This document shows positions 35,641 through 47,520 of a stretch of DNA of 64,000 nucleotides, one piece after another. The first letter of the stretch is position 1. Every line of letters starts with the position of its first letter. The notes beneath the pieces were generated by a model. It was not told the DNA's origin. It searched no databases and saw only the letters and a program-made list of their open reading frames with translations. The position numbers were made by a program, and so were the translations under genes. Source of the stretch: Sinonovacula constricta (taxonomy: Eukaryota; Mollusca; Bivalvia; Cardiida; Solecurtidae); the NCBI GenBank assembly GCA_007844125.1, contig CM017567.1, positions 39,139,440-39,203,439 of the forward strand, read 5' to 3'.

Positions 35641-35836
35641 AAACTATATTTGTTAGATGCAGGGTCGTACACTTACGCACCAAAAGGTCTAAATTATTTT
35701 AAGCATGATACAGCATGTACCTGAAAAATCAATTGTCATGACCCTGTATCATGCTGAAAGTTTAAGCATGATGCTGAATGTTTTAGCATGATACAGGGTC
35801 ATGCAATAAAGACCCTAAAGGTACGCCATACTTACC

Positions 35837-36764
35837 AGCATATCTTCAGAGCAACAAATAGGTAGCATTGCTACATGATTTTTTTAAAATAATTTAATTA
35901 CAAAACTAACTTGTTTTCTGGTATCGGATATGTTTTCTGTTTATAACAGTGCAAAAATAATTAAAAAATGTCAAACCATAGAGGAGTTAAAGCTGTTTTT
36001 GTACACACCCCGTCAGCGTCATCAAAATCTTGAAATAAAAAAAACCTGAAACGAGAAAGATAGTATTGATAGTATTGTTCTCCAAACTTGGGTTTTATCC
36101 TTTTTAGTAAATGATGTTAAATATAATTTCTTATCTGTAATGAATAATAATGAATATGAGTAAGTTTAGCAAACTGAACAAAATTGTCAATTTTAAGACC
36201 ATCTAAATGCTCAAAATTGAGTACAATTTATTCACATTAATGCAACAAAACTAAACTGAAATAACACAATTTCCAATTATTATTCTATTATTCTACTAAA
36301 TTTCAGTCAAGTAACATTGTTTGCTGCATCTGAAAAATGAAGTCATGCAATGTAAACGAAATTTAAACTATCTCTATAACGGCTGAAGAACTCATTCCAA
36401 AATCTAGAAGCTGAACTGGTGCAAAGCAAAACTATTTTAAACAGGAGGGCATTCTTCATCTGAAAGCTAAGATTTTAAAGCTTTTTTTAAACAAGGGGAA
36501 TCAAACTGGGTTCTATTTTTTGCGTTAACTGTGCTTACATGATAAAATTGATCACTTCTTCAGCATGTGCAAAATCAACATTGAAAATCTGGAGAACATG
36601 TTGGACAACAATAATTGCATAAACTTTGAAACTGTCGTTACTGCAGTTTCAGAACTATTCACACTTTTATCAATTTCAGAAGTCTTACTTCCATAATGTC
36701 ACATAGGGGAAATGTATTTTCAATGATAATAATATCAGTTAACTACAATCTGGACATCTCCTTT
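35837..36764. other. AT-rich intergenic DNA, no feature seen
   Basis: No repeat match within the window and no coding ORF. It may hold the 3' region of the decayed transposon gene that ends near 36765 on the minus strand. Confidence 0.5.
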
Positions 36765-39670
36765 TTAATTTTTTTTTTTAAAATTAATTTTTTTTTTCAA
36801 ATTTGATACATATATGGCTTCATCACCTTCATATTTCACATTATACCAATATGGAAATCCTGGCGCAATATTTATAACTTTACCTCTATATCTTTTATCC
36901 TCAAACGTATGATTGAGAGTTTTATCTACAAAAAGAGGGATTTTACCTTCCTTAACATTCAGAGACATCTACCTCTGCAGTACTTAGTACAAGCTCTTCA
37001 TTGCTAAGTTTTTTAACATTTTCCAGTATCATTCTTTTTTGAAAAAAAAACTGTAAAATTTCTTTTAAGCTGGCTTTTGGTGAAGTAAGTTTTTTCTGAA
37101 TAGGAGCTGAGCTTTAAGGGCAGCTTCAATCTCCTATTTGTCATTAGAAAGTGCCGTCAAACCTTCTTCATTCTGTTCTCTCGACTGCCAGAGCCCATAG
37201 TAACAAACATCACTTGAAAGTACTTCAGCCTTTCTTAATCTTTCTTGTTCCTTTCTTTCGACTCCTGCCTGTTTCTTTCTCTGTTGTTGTTACCTTGTCT
37301 CCTGATTGTTTTAAATTCTAGCTTTGAATGTCTCTCTGATTTTTCTTTCTTCTTTTCTTGAGTCAACTATATATTTATTCTTCTCCTCGTCTGGTAAGTT
37401 GTCTAACCATTGTGAAGTCTTATTAAAAGAATACATGATGTATGCTTCATTCACCAGCAAGAAAGCAAGTGGTCTAGCTGTGAAAAAGATAAATTCGGGC
37501 ATCTTATTGTGTTTTTTCGCAGATTTTGTCTTTTCAAGAAGCGACTTGCCTGGTTAACAGAACTTTCCACAAGGTAAGTGTTCAGGAACCATTCATATGA
37601 GCATCTGTTTCATGGCTGTGAACAGGTTTTGTAGCATAGGTAGTGTAATCTCATCTACAGTACTAGATTCTGTAAGTTTCTTCATGATAACATCAGTGTT
37701 GTCAATGGTTGTCTGGAATGGTGTAACTTCACCGGTCCTGAATTGGCTTGATGCTTCTGCATCATTGGCTTCTAAGTCAAAGAAATCAGTCAGGGTTTTT
37801 AAATGTTGATTCATGTCCATAACTTAATCAACCTCCACAAGGGTGCGGTAATGAACTTGGATAGTAAACCCAGTGTCTTTGCCCCAGCAACATACAGCTT
37901 TTCCTTGACATCAAGAGCAACAGCTTTAAACAGGTCATTGGATGTGCCACGAACATTTTCTAAGAAGTCTGCGCGGTCTTCAGCTTGGAAATATACTGCA
38001 CCATCAACCATACATACCATATCAAAACGATTTTGTCAAAACCGCAGTACATAGTTTTTCAAGTTTTTTTTGCTTAGGTACGTCTTCCATGGCAGGTGTG
38101 CACCACTTTTTCATCTTCCCCAGCAGCACAAACTTTGCTGCAAGTTCGAAACAACCTCAGACAACCACTTTCCGACTTGTGATAACGCTTGAGATGTGCA
38201 TTTGTTGCTGATCCTATATCTTCAGGCTCATTTTTTTCATTTTTTAATGAAGATTCACAAACATCTACCATAGCAACAAGTTAGTGCAGTCCACAAAAAA
38301 TTGTTGATTTTTCCACAAATGTCCTTTTGGTTATCTGTAAGTTCATCATAATTGTCAAAACCTAATGGTAAGCATTCGTTTCTATAGGAATTAAGTTAAT
38401 TATTGAACTTTTTTTCAGTGCTTGCATGATCAGACATGGTATTTTCAATATTTTTCAAAATTTCATTTCCGACATCAAAATTAGAGTCACTGCAGTGGTC
38501 TGAAAGGATTTCCTTTAAAGTACCAATTGTGGTGGCCCAACTTTTATAAGCCATTTCTCTTTATCATAGAATGTATGAATTTTCTTGATCACTGATGATG
38601 TAAGTCTCACAGGTTTGTCCATGCTTTCTGGTTTCATTGGTATAAAGTGTTGTGTTGGTAGAACTAGCAATTTGACTAATTTGTTTGTGTGCCAGCGCAA
38701 CTTTTCGATCAAAAAATTGTCCCCTGCTTGTCTAGATGGGATGTTTTTGACATTTTTTCCACAGAGTTTAGCCACGTCTTTGATAACCGGGCAAAATTTC
38801 TCGTAGCAACTTTCAAATTTGTTAAATTGATGGCACATTCAACAACCTCATTGGAATAAGAATTTGAGTGTAATAAATCGACACTTTCACTGTCACCTAA
38901 CAATGCCTTTACATATCTTAAACTCGTGTTCAAATCTTCATTTGTCTTCTTCATTGATTATGTCTTTTCTACATATTCATTTATGGTTTCATCCGACCTT
39001 TCAATTTTGATTCGAAGATAATTGTTCTCTTTCGTCACAGCTTCTAGCTGTCACGATTTCACTTGTTTCCTTGTATTCTTCAGCATTTCAGTTTTTATTT
39101 CATCTTAACAGTGCAATTGAAAGTTTACGTGTTGATGTTTGCAATTCTTCGAAAGCTAAAATGCTTTTCTTTTTAAAAACTTTTAACTTCGAACCCTTGT
39201 TCTTTTTTTAGCATTTTCTTCAATATTTTTTCTCGTCTGTCTAATTTTCTTTTAAGCTGTTTATTTAGTTCTCTAAATTGCTCAACCTTTTGTCTTCTAT
39301 CTTTTAATGCTACTTCTAACGATTCAGTTTTCAAGTCTTCCAATACAGGGCTGTGTTGTGCTTCAGAAGGGAATGTAAATGTGTCAGTTAAAGTTATAGA
39401 TGACGGGGTCTCGGTTGGAATTGTGAAAATGTGTGTTTTGACATTGTCCCTCGCTCTTCCTCTTGTTTCTTTGTCTTGTTTAATTATCCGATTAATTTTG
39501 GCAATGCATGCTTTTGAAGCAATATTTTCTGTTTTTGTTATTTTTGCTACAATTTTAACAATTGCCTTTGTGTCAAATTTTTTTAATTGACAAAAGTCAA
39601 AAATTTCAATAAAAGAACCACTGGTTAAATGTCTTACATAAGGATAATCAAACGAGAGAACATCTGTCAA
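36765..39670 (-). pseudogene. Decayed multi-copy transposon-type gene
   Basis: Eight minus-strand ORF pieces lie in collinear order, split by frameshifts and stops: 39173-39670 (165 aa, coiled-coil C-terminus), 38709-38954, 38515-38838, 38074-38271 (with VVHTCHGRRT), 37811-38020 (VCMVDGAVYFQAEDRADF, then TAPLWRLI), 37593-37820 (MDMNQHLKTLTDFF), 37311-37502 (NKTSQWLDNLPDEEKNKY) and 36765-36968 (GKVINIAPGFPYWYNVKYEG, a chromo/Tudor-like look). From memory, this combination resembles a multi-copy family with no confirmed function in cnidarians, molluscs and fish that is usually treated as a transposon. I cannot name the superfamily. It is clearly non-functional here. Confidence 0.6.
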
Positions 39671-41270
39671 ATTAAAATCTAAATCTGTGCAGTAAGGACC
39701 CGTGGTTGATTTACGGACTACCTCAATTATTCAAAAACAAGTTTGCTCAACTAATAATTGAATGGCCTGATACCACAGTCATAGTTGTGTGTTTTTTTTT
39801 TCATTTTCACCAACACATTCGACTAATGAGTTTTCATATACCAGTGATGAAGTATTTGCAATTAAGTGCACAGTAATTACTGTTTGACATTCATGATTTC
39901 TTATGAGTCTTTTCCTTTTTCAGTTTACCTTGTCTTTGTGAAAAACCTGTGGAAGTACTCTGAAAAAGAATGTATTTTTATACAATACAGTGAAACCCTC
40001 CACAAAGACCACCTGGAAATTAAGACTACTCCGCCATTAAGTCCACTACCTCATGTACTTATATACTTTAATTTTTCACCCTGAAATTATAATCTCCCTA
40101 CTATAAAGATATTTTTAGCCAAGTCCATTAGGTAAACTTTGTGTTGGGTTTCAATGCAAATACATATAAATATAAATAAATATTTCTATATTTGAATTTA
40201 TGTTGAAGTGTGCCTCTATTTTAATTCAACAGGCAACGTAGTCAACCCAAAAGTTATATTGACAGTATAGTATATGACAGGGATTAAACAATAGGTAAAT
40301 AAAAAAAGGTCCTATCAAAATTTTCACAGATATTTAAATTTTATCTACCTGCAGACCAAGGCAGACAAGGTAAATGTAAATGTGACAAAAAACACAGAGA
40401 CGAGACATAACACATAAAAAGAAAAACCATCAGTTACCGCCTTGGAACGGTCAGTCGGCAAAAGGGCCAACTGGGGTGCTTAAACCTGGTTTGTGGAGCG
40501 CTCCAACCTCGCACTTCCTGACGGTTTTTCTATCAAACAAACAGTGTAAATAAAAGTATCCCGTCAAAGTGACACAACTAACAGTAAGCACCTGCATCGG
40601 GAGTTAAAACAGATATAATGAACATATGTACAGTATTTACAGTAGATAAAAGCCTCGGCAACCAAAAAATTCCAAATGAGAGAGTAGTTTAAAATAAAAT
40701 AAAGCAGTACAAGCGCTGATATATTATAAGAACCATATATTGACGTCATAAATGCCATGACGTCATATGCCAAAAGTGTCAAAAGTGAAATGTAAACAAT
40801 ATGGAAGAAACAATAGAATTTTAGAAAATCAACAAAATAAAACGTAGTATTGTTTAGAGTTAATCGTTTAAAAACATATTATAAACGCCGAGGATTTATC
40901 CGCAGTTGACATATTATATATGATAAAGATTAAAAAAATTCCCGATGTTATACCTACTGTGCAATCTCACGTAAAGGGTATGGAGACTGCTCAAGTTGTC
41001 CCACCTATATAGGGCACGACTGGAGAAAGCAACATAATGCATTAAACAACCATAAAACCTGTATCAATCAACAGCCTCCTCGCCTGTACATGTATAGACA
41101 TGGACGCATAATCAGATTAGAAAGGTAGCCCCAATAAAACTTATTATTTACATGCAACACAGATAACAATTATTAACCAGCAAAGTTATGTAATGATGTT
41201 TTGGCTCAGTCATTCACTATGATTTAATCAGGAATTATAGAATTTGTAATTTTTAGTAAATGCAAATTAC
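39671..41270. other. Non-coding interval with one family-4 repeat
   Basis: Contains the family-4 repeat at 40395-40535 (GGTCAGTCGGCAAAAGGGCC, then GGTGCTTAAACC). Around 39990 is ACAGTGAAACCCTCCACAAA, reminiscent of Tc1/pogo-type termini, but no partner end was found. Otherwise nothing recognisable. Confidence 0.45.
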
Positions 41271-42020
41271 CTGCAGAAATTCTTCAGGTGGACGCTTTCG
41301 ACAACTGTGAGCACTGACTCTTAAAAGCTTGCAAAAATATAACATTTCATAATATAGTGCATACCAACTGATTTTCTCATAATATATATTCATTAAAAAT
41401 CAATTTTATTGTTTATTAAATTACTGTAATGTTTAGATTCTTGTAAAAGAATACTGAAAAAATCCACAACAAACTGCAACCTTTAGCAGTAGCAAAATAC
41501 TTACGTCTTGAGTTTCAAATCCAAGGCCAATGTGTTCTAACAAATTAGAGCTGTCATCTGGTGGTTCCGATAGAGATTAAGAGGTATCCTGAAATTTTGA
41601 GATATAAATAAAATGGTTAAGTACTAATTGACAAAAAAAAAACGCGGTTTTAAAGACTTCATTGCAAATTACCTGTGGAAATTCTTGACCGTATTGTTTC
41701 CGAGAACTGACAGGTGCTGAAAGATCAATTGTGTAAGCATCTAATTTCTTTAAAGCCTGCAAAACATTTAAGAAAACAAAGATTTTAAATTTATTCATGT
41801 AATATTAATATGTGTAATTGTAATGTTTAAAAAGATATCATTAATTCTTTTAAAAAAATTCAAATTTTGTGTCTTACCTTTGAATCTTAAAGTCATACAA
41901 GCAGCTACAACCTTCAGTAGTATGAAAGTTAGCTTGAATTTTAGTTACTTCTTGAGCTTCAAATCCAAGGACGACGTTTTCTAATGTGTTACTGTCACCT
42001 TCAGGACGAGAAAAAGACCT
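41270..42020 (-). pseudogene. Exon-like minus-strand fossils with a repeated motif
   Basis: Three or four short minus-strand open stretches end at GT-type donors. One encodes NTLENVVLGFEAQEVTKIQ (about 41880-42020) and another NLLEHIGLGFETQD (about 41470-41590); VSSRKQYGQEFPQ (about 41672-41757) resembles CRKRPPEEFLQ (near 41275-41330). The repetition suggests a duplicated exon pair. Frame does not carry across the junctions, and one piece has an internal stop, so I treat them as decayed. Function unknown. Confidence 0.3.
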
Positions 42021-43080
42021 GAAGATATGACCTCTCAACCCCGGCTATTGACTGACCGTTGAGAGAATACACAGCATCTAATAACCTCTTGCGCTGTGAT
42101 AACAAACCGTATTAGATGTTTTGTCCATCTGACCAGTCGTTTCTGTGACATCCCTGACTGACAGCCACTCTTCGTCTCATGATACCTCAATCCACGATAG
42201 GGATCCACGATAGAGATACTTTCAGGTAAAACTGTATGTATGAAAACAGAATGCGAATCAAAATGTAATTTTAAGTTGTTAGAAAGATGCATTTCTAATT
42301 CGTGATAATAGGTTCGCTAGAATGGATGTCTTCATACTGTTAATTCGTTTATAAATGGTATTCCTTTCCATTACTTTTCTCTTAGTGATATGTTATGTTC
42401 ACTTTATTTTCAAGGTTAGATCTCTGTAAAACGATGCAAGCATCATAGATTGCCATTTTGACGTCTGACCATCCCAAAGGGGTTAACTGTTTTTTCCCCT
42501 TCTATTTGTGTTAAGTCTCGGCTCAGTTTTTACTTTTATACATATATTTGCGTATCAATGTCAATGTCGGTTTGTTGTACTTCTCATTTGTTACTCTGTT
42601 ACTTTATTTGTTTAATGACTCACATATTTGTTCTCACTTTTACATTTGGCTTGCTTGACCTGTTTAATGTATGTTGCAATGCTCATATGACTTTTTATTT
42701 TTCCCAATTCATAATACATTGACATATTTTCCTATTCGTGTAAGACGATCGATAAATAAAATATAAACGCACATGTCCATAGATACTTTGATATCAATGC
42801 GTCTTTATTATATACGAATATAAAAGTCCATATTCTTATACTTGTACTTTGCTCATGGAATTTGAATTCTAAGAATATAGGTAACAATTAGACGTCACAA
42901 TTCCATACCTGTGCATGTAAACCATCAATAACAAGAACAGAGGTAGCAGTAATGAATTCAAGATGGCAAAATTAAAACATGAAATATATATTCTCGGAAA
43001 AACTAAACATCATTATATATGTCTCCTAATATAACGACCAGAACCATTCTTGTAGTCGGACTACAACTCAGTTATTATAC
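42021..43080. other. Non-coding interval, weak family-4 repeat
   Basis: 42405-42495 resembles a decayed reverse copy of repeat family 4 (TCTGTAAAACGATGCAAGCA). Nothing else recognised; the ORF at 42035-42292 has no coding character. Confidence 0.45.
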
Positions 43081-44918
43081 TCATAAAATCTTCCATTCCT
43101 GAGTATTTACGTCGCTGATTAAGGAATAATGTATCTTGGATAAGTGCTCTTTTGCTTTCGATGTCCGTGATCTCTTTCTTATCTGGTGTTGTTTGCAGAC
43201 GGCAGATGGTGTTGTGATCACTGTCCTTTGCCCATCCCGAGATACGACGACGTTAACTTTCGTTCTAAATTTGTCGCTCTTAAATGTCTTTTCTCTTACC
43301 CTGCGTCCTTCTTGTGATAAGTTAGCCCATACATCAATATCAATTTCATGATGTTGAATGCTGCTTAAAATTTCCTCTTCCCCGGATAGCGCGACAGCGT
43401 TCTGTTTGTTGACCAACTATGATTTTGTACAACGTATCTATGAATGTAAGAAGCTCCTGTTTTTTTCCAAGCGTATGCTGACTTAAGAATGTGGTTTGCT
43501 GATTCGCAATTGTTATTTGTCCAATTTGAACTAATTTTGCCGTTTCTCTTGGGTTCGATGAAATAACGCTGAAGACTAGGTCAAAAGTCTATTGTTAAAA
43601 TAGTTAGTAAATTTGTTATTGACGTCTATTGCCAGAATATCTTTTTGCAGTTCTGACAACCTGTATTCAAATGTGTCAACATCAGTCGTGTTAAGCAAAC
43701 CATCGTCTCCATAAATGGTATTTGTGTACACCAACATTGTCTTCCAAAAACTTTGCAGTATTTTGCCTTAAATGCCGTGTACAAAGAACATGGCACGCAC
43801 CCTTAAAACAGCGACTAATTGCAATTTTAAAAGATTGTTCTTCATCTGAACCAATAACTAAATTTGTGATTTCTTTGTTTGAAAGTTGATCTGCAATTTC
43901 ATGAAAGCAACCCTTCATTGAAGTAGCTGAAGAACTGGTATGTATAAATGTTGGACCCAGAACTATTGGGTGCTGATTTGTTGATCTTTTTAATACGGAT
44001 AAATCTATGTAAACAGTTGGAGTTAGAAAGAAATCTCCAAGATTGTAAGTTTTGTTTACTCCAAGAACGGTTCTGCCAGTACCACAAAAACGTTTGATAT
44101 CTGTGAATGTAGTCTATACATAGTGTTATAATCGGGTGCCCTGAGTGTTCGGCATGGTGTTTTACGCTGTATACGAAGTTTCCATCTTTGACCATTTCTT
44201 CTACAGATCTTGTTTGTTCTGCGGCATTGCATGCGGTTTAATTTCGTGATTTCTTGAGGAGATGTTTCGTGTTTCTTAATTGTTTTTCATTGCGCTGTTT
44301 CTTAAAATCATCTGAGACGGTTACATTTATTTCATTTTCTACTTTTTATACAGATTGGTGTTTAATTGCTCCCTGACCCTTTCAATAAAATTCGGTTTCG
44401 TTCTTATGTAATCTGAGCGTTGCTGGTCTTGCTCAGGCGGTGTTTTGTCCGTCCCTGGAGTTTACCGATATACTCAACAAAAGCTTGATATGCTGACACA
44501 CGGGGCATTGTTTCGGGGACATTAAGTATGTTAGTGCAGAGTCTCTTTAATTGATCTGGTCCACTTTGGCAATTAGCACGAACATTGTATAGCCTCTTGA
44601 TGATCAAATTTTGATTTTGACGGTTGTGGTTCAAATGGTTCATACAATGTTTTTCTGTTTATCATTTAATCAACACAATAAAGGCCGTTGCGTTTGTGTA
44701 CACTAATTAGTTTATTTTCTTGCTCAAAAGTTGTAAAGGTAGGCGAGTTCATTTTGGTCCATGTACCACAGTCGTCCCAAAAGCTGTCTGTTATGCCGCC
44801 GTTCAGAATTGTCATTATTATTTAGTAGAAAGTAGAATCCATCTTTTTGCCCAGTCGGGATTTCATCCAACGAAGCATGTGTACCACTTGATCTTGTCAT
44901 TGTTTCCTTTATGTCCAT
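43081..44918 (-). pseudogene. Decayed MULE-type transposase
   Basis: Pieces on the minus strand from about 44918 to 43081 across several frames. The diagnostic part is 43691-44100: GVNKTYNLGDFFLTPTVYID, then, after an overlapping frame, NLVIGSDEEQSF, AISRCFKGACHVLCTRHLRQ. The order 'aspartate, about 20 residues, C..H' and the GVNKT..LG..FLT strand match Mutator-like transposases known from animal genomes. Upstream pieces (44404-44643 and 44724-44918) and the downstream piece (43081-43416, ending NTQEWKIL) are compatible in strand and order. Multiple frameshifts show it is dead. Termini were not found. Confidence 0.65.
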
Positions 44919-45436
44919 GAATTTCTTCCCCAGCTCTCCAGGTACAAAAACAAATTTGTCCCTATCTTAATTATTTAACGTAGCTGGCGAAGAGTTAAGA
45001 TCAGAATGCTCCTCAGGCTCACAGTCAGTATTCGAATCAGTTATATAAGGGCAGTTATGAGACTTGTCATTTTCTTTTGCCGAATGATTTTATGTTATTT
45101 ATGCCAACAAGTCCAGTATTCAAATGTTAACGACTCAACCTCTCTTTAATTCTTGAAGCTGTTCAAAAATTACATGTACTTGCGTAATAACTTTTTTATT
45201 ATGCATGGTAGTTACATAAAAATACATGATTGAAAACGATTTTTGAGTCTGTGCGTTCGGGCATCGTTGAACTGCAGGTCGTTGAATACACCGAGGGTAG
45301 CGTTACCGGCCAGCATCTCCGACGTCATTGACGTCGTTGACATTACGACGTCATCGGCGTGTATCGTGAAGCACACTGTGCGTGCGACTTACTGCGTGTC
45401 TGTCATGTCTTCTTGATGCGATTTACGGCGTGTCTT

Positions 45437-46662
45437 TCATTTCTTCTCGAAATGGCTTCCGCTGTACTCTACGCATCGTTGGTGCCGCTTTGGCCGTTTT
45501 TGGAAGAAAACGTTTTCAAAGTATTCTCGTGGAAGAGCGCGGAGTAGCACGTTCGTGGTAGTCTGGAGTTCTGCGATGCTCCCGAACTTCTGTCCTTTCA
45601 ACTTTAGTTTCAAATCAGGAAATATGGCAAAATCGAAAGGGGCCAAATCCGGCTTGTAGGGTGAGTGGTCAAACAGCGGAAGAACAAGTACAGCTAACGC
45701 CAGCTGAGTGGAAGCGGCCGTGTGAGGCGGTGCGTTGTCTTGGTGCAAAACGAACTGGTCTACTGGGATTCCCAGACGTTTCTTCCGACGCGCGCGAAGA
45801 AGGTTGCGGCTTAGAACCTATAAAAATAAAAACGAATGAGTTACCCTTCTTGTATAGTTCTATCAAATAATTGTATTCATGATATTTATATAATCAGACT
45901 TTTTTTCTGAAATAAAAACAACCCCGAACATATTTTGCTTATTTAGTATCCGTTCAAAAGTTACTATTATTATTATTATTATTATTAGTCTTACTTCGGA
46001 ATAGTACTTTGCGTTGACGGTTTTATCAGTAGACACCGCATGACACAGGATAATCCCTCAACAGTCTGCGAACATGATGAACATTTGTTTGCCGGCCGAC
46101 CTCGCTGTTCGAGCTTTCTCGGGTGGCGGAGATCCGGCCCTCTTCCACACAGCAGACTGCTCCTTTGTCTCGGGGTCATGGAGGTATAGCCACGTCTCAT
46201 CAGTCGTAATTACTGTCTCAAGAAAGGCGGGGTTGCGCTCGTACTGTTTCAGGAAACTCTTCGACATCATCAATCGTCTCTCGCGCTGGTGGTACTTCAA
46301 GATATAGGGCACCCAACGTGCGTGGACCTGAAATCAACCAACTAACGATAATATTTTTTAAATGTCAAAAAATAACATTCGCTATAATATTCTTCTATAT
46401 GACGGTCACAACTTGCAACCTCGGCTAACTCTCGCACTGTCATCCGCGGGTTGTCTTCTAGCGCTTTCTTCAACGACGTCACATGACGTTCACCGATAAC
46501 CGCATGTCTCCCTCGACCCTTATCGTCTTTTAAGGATTCTCGGCGTCTTCAAACTGGTAAAACCATTTAAAAACAAGTGTCCGACTGACTTTACTTCCTG
46601 CTTATGTTGATCTTGCAAAATTTTATGTTTGCGCGAATTTCGACGCGCTCCTGCTGTTGCAT
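45437..46662 (-). pseudogene. mariner transposase relic with a putative intron
   Basis: DDE transposase that once moved a mariner element by cut-and-paste. On the minus strand from ATG at 46662: helix-turn-helix remnant (RGRHAVIGERHVTSLKKALE), catalytic block VITTDETWLYLHDPETKEQ, then HQDNAPPHTA and YKPDLAPFDFAIFPDLK, so the three Asp of the D,D34D triad are visible. Breaks: stops and frameshifts in the N-terminal part and a TGA in FADC*GIIL. Between NAKYYSE and VLSRNLLRARRKKRL lies 177 bp (45994 to 45818) with GTAAGA and TATAG ends; its removal restores the frame. Terminal repeats were not resolved; GACGTC-rich segments at 45322-45360 and 46735-46780 may mark the ends. Confidence 0.82.
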
Positions 46663-46799
46663 TTTTGACGTTGTTTGTTACGCTATCCCTATGACTCAAA
46701 CGTTGTCTATTCTAATTCGCAACATTCAAATGACGTAAGATTCGCACACGACGTCATTCTTACGTCGTGAGACGTTTTTGCGGAGTTTTAGAAATTTGG

Positions 46800-47520
46800 C
46801 GCGTCAAACAAATAAGCTATAGAGAATACAACTTGACGTTACTTTATTTAACTGACACCCGGGCCGGTAACGTGTTTCTATGATTACGTAACGTTCCACT
46901 GTGATTAAGTTTGTAGATGTGGAAGAATGAAAGTGCCTGATTTGAATAGAAAACAAAATTATCTTTATCAAAATACCAAATATAAAAGGTTTTGTCAATA
47001 GAATAAAAAAACTGGCGCAAGTACACGTAATTCTTGAACAACCGTCGTATACATCACTAAATTGGATCCAGATTTATTCATGGAGCTTATCATTGGAGGT
47101 ATGTTGTACAGTGGATAGCACAGTTGCTGTATCGGCATTTTGATCATGTGTTCCGGGCCTTTCCGAACAAAGAGGGAAACTTTGGGTACTTATAGCCACG
47201 TCCGGCGAGGCACAGCTACTTTCTTTGACTTCTTTTGAAAGCAGCAATTGGGCTAAGTGGAATCACTTGTCAGATCAATGCAAATGACTTCACCGTTGTC
47301 AATTACTGGCACAAAATGATTTGGCAACCAAAGTTTATTCTTTGAAATCGATGGGCTTGTGCTTTTCGAAAGTAAAACTACTTGTTTTTTTTTTGTTTTG
47401 TGTGTGCCCATCGGTGAGAATGTATCTTTTACGATTTCTGCAGCTTTGTCAAACAATCCATTCACTGGAGGGGGCGGGGTGGTGGGGGTGGGGCGTAGGT
47501 ATATGGACCTAATCGGACTT
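46800..47520. other. Intergenic DNA with one weak minus-strand ORF
   Basis: 47253-47465 (-) encodes 70 aa ending HFVPVIDNGEVICIDLTSDS, which has a protein-like look but no recognised domain, start context or continuation. I do not call a gene. Confidence 0.35.

Larger units (their letters stand above)
31540..35830. mobile_element. Fold-back-like DNA element with ~190-bp TIRs and inverted palindrome arrays
   Basis: Terminal inverted repeats 31540-31732 and 35639-35830 start TATGGCGTACCTTTAGGGTC and match over about 190 bp with few mismatches. They are flanked by a 6-bp direct duplication CTTACC (31534-31539, 35831-35836). Inside lie two opposed arrays of a 62-bp unit (34105-34570 and about 35135-35640) around a ~560-bp unique centre. 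No ORF resembles a transposase, so it is non-autonomous. A 2.37-kb insertion splits the left arm. Comparable to fold-back elements; family not identified. Confidence 0.8.

Noticed and set aside
47253..47465. 70-aa minus ORF ending HFVPVIDNGEVICIDL
   Set aside because: It looks protein-like, but no family, splice partner or start context could be supported.
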